Shown here piece by piece: positions 56,520 to 64,000 of a stretch of 64,000 nucleotides of DNA. The stretch covers positions 14,133,049 through 14,197,048 of the forward strand of contig NW_020654422.1 of NCBI RefSeq assembly GCF_003589595.1, read 5' to 3'. Origin of the DNA: Hyposmocoma kahamanoa (Eukaryota; Arthropoda; Insecta; Lepidoptera; Cosmopterigidae). Position 1 is the first letter of the stretch. The number at the start of each line of letters is the position of its first letter. Below the pieces are notes generated by a model, which did no database searches, was not told the origin of the DNA, and saw only the letters and a list, made by a program, of their open reading frames with translations. The position numbers and the translations under genes are program-made.

Positions 56520-56830
56520 GTGTTCCTTCGATCCAGCTGGATTCCAACCAACACCTTTGTGCCAGATCAGGGCTAACCTGTTTCTCAACTGCTGGTAGCT
56601 GTAGAGGTTAAATGAAAAAAACTTTCATCGATTTCTCACAGATGGCGCCACGGCAAAAAAGTCACTAAGAACCAAAAAAAACAAAGATTCCGTAGCCCAG
56701 TTGGCAGAGCGTCAACTTACGGCGAAGGTGCTGGTTCGAGACCAGCCGGATCTAATGAATTTTTCTTTGCATTCGATATTTTTATTAATAATAACGCCAA
56801 ACTAGTGGAGTATTTTCACAAATAGTTTTT
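56520..56830. mobile_element. Fold-back element with two opposing tRNA-like heads (family S3), copy 3
   Basis: The left head (read minus) is degraded but keeps GGATTCCAACC and CGATCCAGCTGG. The right head has A-box TAGCCCAGTTGGC and B-box GGTTCGAGACC, then AGCCGGATCTAATG. The core AACTTTCATCGATTTCTCAC, AGATGGCGCCACGGCA matches the 45.8 kb copy closely. The tail AACTAGTGGAGTATTTTCAC closes it. The right head differs from the left more than in copy 2. Confidence 0.72.
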
Positions 56831-56893
56831 ATTGAAAAAAAGTAACCGAGTTTAAACTTTGCTTATATGTTCATACAAACTAAAACTAAAACT

Positions 56894-57109
56894 AAAAAGA
56901 ATCGATTACCGGAAAGTGCGCATAACCGGATTCATCCCCTTAGAGGTGCATTATTTTCTTTAAACTTAAATGAGACCTGTACCGAATACTGAGGACCTTT
57001 TCATCAAAAACTGAATCCTCAAAATCGGTTCACAAATACGTAACATACACACAAAAAATGCAGTCGAATTGAGAACCTCCTCCTTTTTAAAGTCGGTTAA
57101 AAAGATAAC
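56894..57109 (+). mobile_element. Family T element, left end missing
   Basis: Starts at AATCGATTACCGGAAAG and ends TTTTTAAAGTCGGTTAAAAA. The left TIR is lost. Confidence 0.8.
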
Positions 57110-57724
57110 TATCATGGTAATAAAAACAGGACATTTAATAAAATAAATATTGTAGACATATTTTTACTTTATATATAAACACAAATATACTAAACACAAA
57201 CTATAAATTTCTTTGATCAGACCATACACCACAGAGACATAGAATATAACTATCCGTAAGCTCCTTGTACTCCGAAATCAGTAGCCAAAAATCACGGGTT
57301 AGTTCTTTTGCTGTGTGGTATTACTTTATCACGAAATTTCATTAGTCTAATCTACTCATGCATGGGCAATGTACACCAATAAGTCAGTGCATGCATCATG
57401 CGACCGAATTAGATCGGCTGGGTTAGCTTAGGTCAATACAATTAGGCGTAATTGGTTACTACGGAGGGCGTTATTAAGCTTCTGTTTGTGGCCAGAGTTT
57501 TTGCGGAAATGCGGTAATAAAATTGACGTTCTGGATCCTAATACTGCAGTACGTTGCTTTCGAGTAGTTTGAAGCGCAAATTAACCGTAGATAACTTAAA
57601 CATTTGGTTCTATTGCGAAACCTTTAAATTGCGAAACGACTGTGTACTAAAATTTCGCAAAAAAAGTCGTTAATAAACCAAAGAAATTAACTTAATTAAT
57701 CATAAAAATTTGTACGGTCTGCTG
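57110..57724. other. No recognised feature
   Basis: No shared repeat or coding signal. Confidence 0.4.
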
Positions 57725-57895
57725 GTTCTTTCTGTGGCTTAATTGGTTTAGTATCTGGCACGGATTGCCTGGGGTTGCTGGTTAGAATCCAGACGAATTT
57801 TTCTTAGTGTTTTGATCTTTATTATAATAATTATAACAATCTAGTAGCGTAATTTCATAAAAAATAAATTATCATGATAGTAAAACATAGTGACA
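57725..57895 (+). mobile_element. tRNA-derived SINE, family S3, single-headed
   Basis: A-box TGGCTTAATTGG and weakened B-box GGTTAGAATCC, then the AATTATAACAATCTAGTAGC tail and ATCATGATAGTAAAACAT. It shows the ordinary one-headed form of the family that builds the fold-backs. Confidence 0.75.
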
Positions 57896-58432
57896 TTCAA
57901 TTGACTTAAAAATTTAGAGTCTAAGTTTCCATTTTTCAGTTTCCGCTAACGCTTTAGTCAACTTCCTGGCCTCAATCTAGTAACTTTCACAGCCAAAGTA
58001 ACGAAGTAACGTGGTCATATCATGAGGCATGCTTTGCTCTCAGTATCATCCGGAATTATGTTATGATGTGTCCTGTGGTTGCTTTTATGTAGTCAGTGAA
58101 AGTGTGACTTTTTAATAAGTGATACCAGGGTGAGCAGTACTTTAATTTTTTGAATTAGCGTTAGGTTCTTATAATTGACGACATATTATCACATATTGTT
58201 TTTATAAAAAATAGGTAATATTTTTTTAAATTTTACGTAACATTTTAATATTCAATAATGAAGTGGAGGTGTAACTTTTTTTTAACACCTTGAGCGATTA
58301 GCCTATAGGAAGTAGTTATTTTTGGAAATGAGTCATAAGTCAGCTGGGCATGAGTCAATTCTTAGAAGTTGTTTTTAAGCTATATGGTCTTCTACGTGTG
58401 TGGGTGTACTGCGGGTTAGAAACTTCACGCAT
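57896..58432. other. No recognised feature
   Basis: Short A/T-rich sequence before a SINE. Confidence 0.4.
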
Positions 58433-58649
58433 ATTTTTTTTTTAATAACGCACACACTCAACATAGCCCCGCACTAGAGAAACCTTGTATCGCGAGTGCC
58501 ATGGTCACACACATAGACAACCACAAATTACACCCAAACTCACGAGAGAAATAAATGTAGGCCATACAAATATTTCTCCCGGCCCGGGAATCGAACCTGG
58601 GACCTCTGCGTGGCAATCCGGCATGGTAACCGTTCGGCCACAGAGGCAG
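58433..58649 (-). mobile_element. tRNA-derived SINE, family S1, full length
   Basis: Minus-strand head with A-box TGGCCGAACGG and B-box GGTTCGATTCC both perfect, making this the best promoter copy in the window. The tail ends TTATT then A-rich at the left. Confidence 0.93.
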
Positions 58650-58707
58650 TTAATTTAATTATTAATTTGAAGACTTATTTGAACTTGAAAACTGATTCAA
58701 AAGGAGA

Positions 58708-58987
58708 TTTTTATGAGACCAGGATATATAAGTCGTGCGTCTGGTGGTAACCGACACGTCTGTCCATAGCTGTTGTAGTACCTACCACACAGAGTTTTAA
58801 TCACAAAGATCTGAGGCGCACTACAACTGTGCCCGACACCCTGAGACATTTACAATACTCCACGTGCCTGCAATTCGAAATCGGAACGGTGTAATGCTCA
58901 CATTATTGCTTGGTAATAGAAATAGGTAAAAGTGGTAATATTTCCCTGGTCGAACTCTTTCACAAGGAGGTCTACTGCTACTAAAAT
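58708..58987 (-). repeat. Family A repeat, near full length
   Basis: Begins with a damaged end (ATATATAAGTCGTGCG), lacks the CACCAGCACCC segment, and finishes AGGTCTACTGCTACTAAAA. Confidence 0.83.
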
Positions 58988-59267
58988 GCAAACAAATCAA
59001 TGGAAGCACTCTTTCGACATATGAAACCCAAACTTTCTATATAGGAGGTAAACCTCTACATATCACACATATTAAAAGTCAGCTTTGTTGAATGTTATGT
59101 AATAAAAATATTGAGTCGTTCACTTAATTAAAACGACATTGTCATTGTTTCGTCTATCAAAGCGCCATTGAGAGTTCAAGAACATTTTAAGCAGTAAGAT
59201 CACATATTCGTCATGTATTTATTCATATTGTACCAAAACAGATTATTATAATTCGCACCTTCGGTCG
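58988..59267. other. No recognised feature
   Basis: Nothing shared or coding was seen. Confidence 0.35.
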
Positions 59268-59452
59268 GTTAAGGCCACATCTGCAAAATGACAAGAAAGG
59301 GAGAGAGAGTTTCAGGAGAAAGGTTTATTAAAAATTCTTCAAAAATTGTCCATAATATTTTTGTGTTTAAATATGAGACTTATAAATAAGATTTCATATA
59401 TACATAGTTTATAGTGCATATAAATCGTATTATTTTTATGTGATAAAAACAG
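59268..59452 (+). repeat. Family F repeat, copy 3, diverged
   Basis: GGTTAAGGCCACATCTGC, AAAATGAC and CGTATTATTTTTATGTGATA match the 5.25 kb copy. The middle does not align well. Confidence 0.5.
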
Positions 59453-59772
59453 GACTTTGGGCGTAGTATCACATGTATCTTTATACCAAGGGTATGAATT
59501 ATCAATCAAACAAAGTTGCTTACGTATCGCAGAAACTACGTTAAAATTCCTAAAAAAATGCAAAAATCAATCTTACCTTATGTACCGCAGTATTTTAGTA
59601 ACATGTACGGCTTATCACATGCCTTCCTTGTTAATAAAGATATATACAAGGATCCTAATGGTCAATGAAAGATATATCCAGGTCGAACAAAGCGAAAATA
59701 AAAGCAAATTTTGGAATAATAAAAGTTTTACAACAGTTAATGGACAACGGTTACCTCTTAAGAAACCTTGAA

Positions 59773-59868
59773 GAAGTTTGGTGGAATTACAGGCATATGG
59801 GACTTGTTAATCTATAATCAAGGAAATGGGAGCAGCGACAGTGCCCCTCAGATCTTTGCGATTTCATA
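59773..59868 (+). repeat. Family A repeat, small middle piece
   Basis: GGTGGAATTACAGGCATATG to CCCCTCAGATCTTTGCGATT. Confidence 0.75.
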
Positions 59869-59874
59869 ATGTGA

Positions 59875-59945
59875 AATGAAAATAGTTTCATTTCCTATGT
59901 TAACAATCGCGAAAACCTAAGAACTCGACATCTAATATTGAACGT
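59875..59945 (-). repeat. Piece of SINE S4 body / fold-back end
   Basis: Inverse of 44685-44740: CATAGGAAATGAAACTATTT with GAGTTCTTAGGTTTTCGCG. Confidence 0.6.
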
Positions 59946-59949
59946 TACG

Positions 59950-61071
59950 TATAAGAAATATTTAATACGGTTCTTCTTGTGGAGGTACCATCTCCTACCG
60001 GAGGTCGGCTATCAGTAGGGCTATCTGTATTTTAGACACAGCTGCACGGAACAAGGGTCTTGTCTTGTGCCCAGGTTGAACCATGTCCGGTGATTCTTAA
60101 GCCACGAAGTACGCCTTCATCCAGGTGGTCGCTTTCCCTGTATCTTCCCTTGCACAATTAGTCTGAGTAGGTCGTATTTATCATTACGCATTATATGACC
60201 CAAAGTACTGTAGTTTGCGTTTTTTGAGTTCTCTAATTTCTTATTCATTATCTGCAATACTCTTTCATTAGACGCTCTATCCGTTCATGATATTTTTTAA
60301 ATTCTTCTGTAGACCCAAATTTCAAAGGCTTCTAAGCGGTTGATCATATTCTGAGTTACGGTCCAGGACTCTACGCCATACAGAAGAACCGAAAACACGT
60401 AGCAACGTGCAAAACGCACCCTGGTTGAGATATTCAAGCTTCGAGTGCAGAGTAGATGACTCAACTTTAGAAATGCGTTACGTGCTTGTTCTATCCGACA
60501 TTTGATCTCTACGCTATGATCACATTGGTCGTTTACGATGCAGCTAAGGTATTTGTAAGAATGGACTCTTCAGACTAGTTGATTTCTTCCAACTAGATCT
60601 TTTGTTGTAAGATGTTGTGATCTGCCAACTATTACGATATTCATCTTTTTTAAGTTTATGCTGAGATCTTTCTTAAGTTACGGTAACTTGCACTATGCTA
60701 TCAACACGCCAAAGCAAATTCTGCAAATCATTAAAATTTGACGCCAGTAATATCGTATCGCCAGCATATCGTATATTGTTCAGCGCGTGGCCATTTACTA
60801 TGATACCGCCCTCAGCGTTTTCTCAGGCTTCTGCAAATATTGCTTCTGCATATATATTAAATAGCAGTAGGGATAATATGCATCCTTGTATGACGCCCCG
60901 CATAATATCTATCTCTTCTTTCAGATCATAGTCTACTCGTACACGCGCCCTCTGCTGCCAATATAGATTCCTAATGAAATCCAAATCTTTGGAATCAAGT
61001 CCTATATTGCTGAGAACCTCAATAAGCTTGTCATGCTACACTCTATGGAACGCTTTTTCATAATCGATGAA
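59950..61071 (-). mobile_element. Third LINE, 5'-truncated, dead
   Basis: Minus-strand remnant with reverse transcriptase and C-terminal parts of an APE-type LINE group common in Lepidoptera but different from the Jockey-like and RTE copies here. The 3' UTR ends near 59950. The 5' end is cut within RT motif A. Confidence 0.78.
60010..61071 (-). pseudogene. LINE reverse transcriptase with YADD changed to YAGD
   Basis: In order on the minus strand: FIDYEKAFHRV (motif A, KAFD changed to KAFH) and a stop, SNIGLDSKDLDFIRNLYWQQ, GVIQGCILSLLLFNIYAEAI (motif B), a stop, then NIRYAGDTILLASNF (motif C at 60754-60768, second aspartate replaced by glycine). Further down: SVEIKCRIEQARNAFLKL, VLLYGVESWTVTQNMINRLE, AFEIWVYRRI, and GHIMRNDKYDLLRLIVQGKI. 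Changes to the catalytic residue plus stops make it inactive. Confidence 0.8.
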
Positions 61072-61180
61072 ATTAGATGTATATGCATCGATTCATAACG
61101 TAACAACGTTGTAGTAATACCTGGTAACCAAACAGTGCATCCCGATAATATTAATATGGTTAGATTTATACTAGTGTGTC

Positions 61181-61275
61181 GTAATCTGATGTGACGGCTT
61201 ATGTCGTTTCGCATCAGAAGCGATCCCGATCTGAGTCAGGACTCAGCGGAGCGCCCGCGTCACGTCAGATTAGGC
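61181..61275. repeat. Short inverted-repeat element
   Basis: TAATCTGATGTGACG and CGTCACGTCAGATTA form ends about 65 bases apart; GTGTGTCG and GTGTGCACGC flank them. It may be a small MITE. GC-rich inside. Confidence 0.55.
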
Positions 61276-62264
61276 AAGTGTGCACGCGCCAGGGCTGTGT
61301 TGTGACGCGCCAGATCCGAATAATGCCTTAGACATTCTAAAATATTACATTCTTTAACGAGATAGTGATACTCGCCTTTAGCCTCTCGTTATTTATTCAC
61401 TGGATGGACCAAACATGTTTTATGTTTTCCTTCTTTTTTAGTTCAGTTGCCATCATCATAAATTGAATATATTCTGCATAATCTGACTCAGAATCAGATG
61501 ATTCGAGACAAAATATTACGAACGTATGAACTCTCCCACCACCACGACGGTACCTATTAATTCTAAATATCTTCAGAAGGCATCAGAACACGACATATAA
61601 ATGTGAACTCTAGCCATGACGTCAGAGCGCATCACGACACGTGGTGTCAGACAAATACAAACTCTACTACTCCTGTACTGGCTTTTACTAAAAACGTCCT
61701 CAGTCTCAGTGAGGTACTTTCACTGAAGTTGACCTCTTCCAACTCTCCCATCCACACTTGTCTGTATCGGTAGTTGTGTCATCCTTACCTTATCGTTATC
61801 GGTGTTTTGTGGAAGAGCCACACTCAAGAGGCCTAGTGGAACGCTATGTCCAGCAGCGTTATGCATGTAGGTCTATTTAATACCGTAATTATACAACATA
61901 CATGGATCTAGTATTAAAGAATACAACATAGCTGCTATAGTATTAAATTCAATTACTTTATTTGTTTGTAGGAAAACAAAACGTCGGCACAAGTCCCAGT
62001 ACATTATTGAATGTAATCGGAATTACAAACGTGTTAGGCTTAATTCGAAACGATTGTAGGTAGAAAAGTTTAAGTTTTTCTATATTTTGTAATAATACTA
62101 AAATTTGTTAATAAAAACACCGAATACAAAGAAAACATTCCTTGTGTCAAAAAAGTCTGTGCTATACCAGGGCCTTAGACTATGGATTTTTTCCATACTC
62201 TAAGACCAGGGCGACCACTCTACCAACGGTCATGTCAGATTAAACAAATTTGTATTTGCATGCG
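61276..62264. other. Mostly unrecognised; one hairpin
   Basis: CCTTAGACTATGG and CCATACTCTAAG (62172-62206) form an imperfect hairpin. Confidence 0.4.
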
Positions 62265-62350
62265 ATCGTCCTATTAATAATTATAACAAACTAGTGGAGT
62301 AATTTCACATAAAATATTGAATATCATGATAGTAAAATATCATAACATTC
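62265..62350 (+). mobile_element. Family S3 tail without recognisable head
   Basis: AATTATAACAAACTAGTGG, AGTAATTTCACATAAAATAT, ATCATGATAGTAAAATATC. The 80 bases before it have no clear A- or B-box. Confidence 0.65.
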
Positions 62351-62514
62351 ATTACAATCAATATTACAATACTAGAATTAGTTTATTAATTTTCTTCTTT
62401 TTTAAAGTAAATGGACTCACTATCTTGCCTTAAAGCAAAAATGGGGTCTACAAAGGAACGAGCTCGCCCAGATTAAATTTGTACTGACCAAACCATGCAT
62501 AAAGATGCCTGTCC

Positions 62515-62628
62515 TTGGTCCGCCTCTCCATGGCAGTTGCAGTGTGACTAATAACTTTAAACAGCGAAGATCTGAAGGGCACTGCCACTGCACCCGTCAA
62601 CCTAAGAAATAACAAGTCCCATGTTCCT
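62515..62628 (-). repeat. Family A repeat, partial
   Basis: GCCTGTCCTTGGTCCGCC, CATGGCAGTTGCAGTGTGAC and CAGCGAAGATCTGAAGGGC to AACAAGTCCCATG. Confidence 0.75.
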
Positions 62629-62982
62629 TCTATTATTTAAGTCAATTATTTCCCATCAATTACTTGGTCTGAAACGAAGGAAATTCTTTTAGATACCTTC
62701 AAAAGCAACAACAGTCAATTAAAGCAGTGCAGTATTTGAAATATAAAGACACTGGTCTTGTTAGCGACACTGTAAACCTAGCTGACTGAAACTCATGATA
62801 GATGTTGTTAGTCGACGGCTTTCGAGTAAAATACTTCATAATTTTGTTCAGCAAATTGTACAGAACACGCTTTCAAATAAAACTAGACGAAATGTCGATT
62901 CCTAGTAGAAACGCTGCAGTCTTTCTTATATTTCTTTTTTTACGGTTTTACACATTTACGCGTGCGTACATTTTTCTTCTTT

Positions 62983-63098
62983 TTCTCAGCTCTTTGTGAT
63001 TTAAAATTCTGAGTGACGCTGCAACTGTTATGGACAGGCGTTCGCTTACCACTAGAGTACGACTTGTTCGTCCCCGTCACTTGCTACCATAAAAAAAT
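62983..63098 (+). repeat. Family A repeat, right end
   Basis: AGCTCTTTGTGATTTAAAAT, TGCAACTGTTATGGACAGGC and GTACGACTTGTTCGTCCCCG, to the TACCATAAAAAAATT end. Confidence 0.85.
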
Positions 63099-63293
63099 TT
63101 ACATTTTTGCCATAGACAACATGACGACCTTTTGACCTCAATTATCTCAAGTGACAGTTGGAAATTCAAAATTTAGTCATCGTCAGAGCGTTTGGGCACT
63201 TCGTCCGATTTGTATCAGTTCGATATCCGAGAAGTGACGGTGCGAAACCTCACTGGGATAATTTTATTTCTAGGTGTGCAAGCGATATTATTA

Positions 63294-63402
63294 ATGCACA
63301 AGTGACATCCAAAGTGTAACCGAGTTTTCTAGATTTGTATAGTCTCTGGAATATAGATTTGTATAGACTTCGGAAAGAATACGAATCGGATGCAGTGGAC
63401 AA
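63294..63402. mobile_element. Family G element, copy 2
   Basis: TGACATCCAAAGTG, CCGAGTTTTCTAGATTTG and GAATACGAATCGGATGCAG match the 21.4 kb copy. AGATTTGTATAG is duplicated inside. The ends are more worn than in copy 1. Confidence 0.6.
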
Positions 63403-63597
63403 ACGCGCTCACGACTTGTAGAATTGTATTTTTTTTTTTATTCAAATTTCAAACGTGTAGTTAAGGCTCTGCTGTGTAATTAATTCCATTCGCAGATATG
63501 AGTGAATCTCAAAAAAGCTTGTTTGCTTCGTTTCAAGAGAATTGTGAAAAAATATAATAATAATTAATTGGCTTAATTATAATAATAATTATACTTC

Positions 63598-63645
63598 CGG
63601 TAGCCGGCGCCCACAGTGTAAACCGTTAGGCCATTGAGGTGCCAA
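63598..63645 (-). mobile_element. tRNA-derived SINE head (family S2), partial
   Basis: The minus strand reads TGGCCTAACGG (A-box) in GCACCTCAATGGCCTAACGG, followed by TTTACACTGTGGGCGCCGG. The B-box region is missing or beyond recognition. Confidence 0.5.
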
Positions 63646-64000
63646 AAGAAGCGTATATTTGGATCTAATTTAGATAAATAAACGAACTTATTATTATTAA
63701 AATTACAATATTCATATTCGTGGACAATGGCTAAATCTCCAACATACCTACTAAAGAAAATAACAATTTTTTTTGAAGTTTTGACTAGACGCGAACAAAG
63801 AAACCACCCGAAATTCTTGAGAATCTTGAGGTTGCGACATGTAATAAGGTTGGAATATCGCTTCGATGAATTTAGAAGTAATCTTCACGATGAAACCAGA
63901 GCACTGTGGGTTTTCAAGCGCCTTTTCAGGCACGAAAATTTTCTAAGCCACTTCTGATATTGACTGTGTTTTATTCTTTTTTAAAAAAATGGTAGCATTA
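63646..64000. other. No recognised feature; one chance-length frame
   Basis: A 76-codon plus frame (63727-63957) encodes a basic, Phe/Arg-rich peptide with no recognised domain. Confidence 0.3.

Overview
This is a gene-poor, AT-rich stretch of insect nuclear DNA, almost certainly lepidopteran (moth or butterfly). The evidence is the repeat content. It has several tRNA-headed SINE families, short TIR elements ending in AACCGACTTCAAAA, RTE, Jockey-like and R1-type LINE remnants whose proteins match the usual lepidopteran versions, and a piggyBac-like end at a TTAA site. I found no convincing host gene, structural RNA gene, operon or CRISPR array. Almost all short open frames are chance or lie inside transposon debris. 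Family assignments come from recognition of typical sequences, not from a database search.

Layout. 1-11.1 kb: a tRNA-SINE at each family's edge, two TIR elements, an 11-bp tandem repeat, small fold-backs and one RTE LINE tail (minus). 11.1-18.8 kb: a cluster of 'family A', an unclassified repeat of about 300 bp. One copy is split by an RTE LINE tail and two others are joined head to tail. 18.8-30 kb: fold-backs, two tRNA-SINEs, more family A, and an R1-type LINE tail with an exact target-site duplication. 30-35 kb: a SINE, a TIR element and an intact LINE ORF1 (minus) that runs directly into its own 3' tail with no ORF2. 35-42 kb: short palindromes, a piggyBac-like fragment, a Jockey-like LINE inserted inside a family A copy, a three-unit tandem repeat, and the first of three elements with tRNA-like promoters facing each other. 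44.5-48 kb: five inverted-repeat elements in a row, including a 510-bp element with arms of about 220 bp and a hairpin of about 165 nt. 49.9-52.8 kb: a second Jockey-superfamily LINE with an RTE tail behind it. 53-64 kb: more SINEs, TIR elements, family A and a third LINE with a broken reverse transcriptase.

The elements do not form a pathway. They are layers of insertions, each landing in earlier ones. Autonomous LINEs (all broken here) would have supplied the reverse transcriptase for SINEs and possibly for family A. piggyBac-type or other transposases would have moved the TIR elements. The observation most worth follow-up is the family of fold-back elements with opposing tRNA-like heads around a shared core (41.4, 45.8 and 56.5 kb).

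Stretches between listed features that are not given their own entry are AT-rich sequence in which I see nothing I can name.
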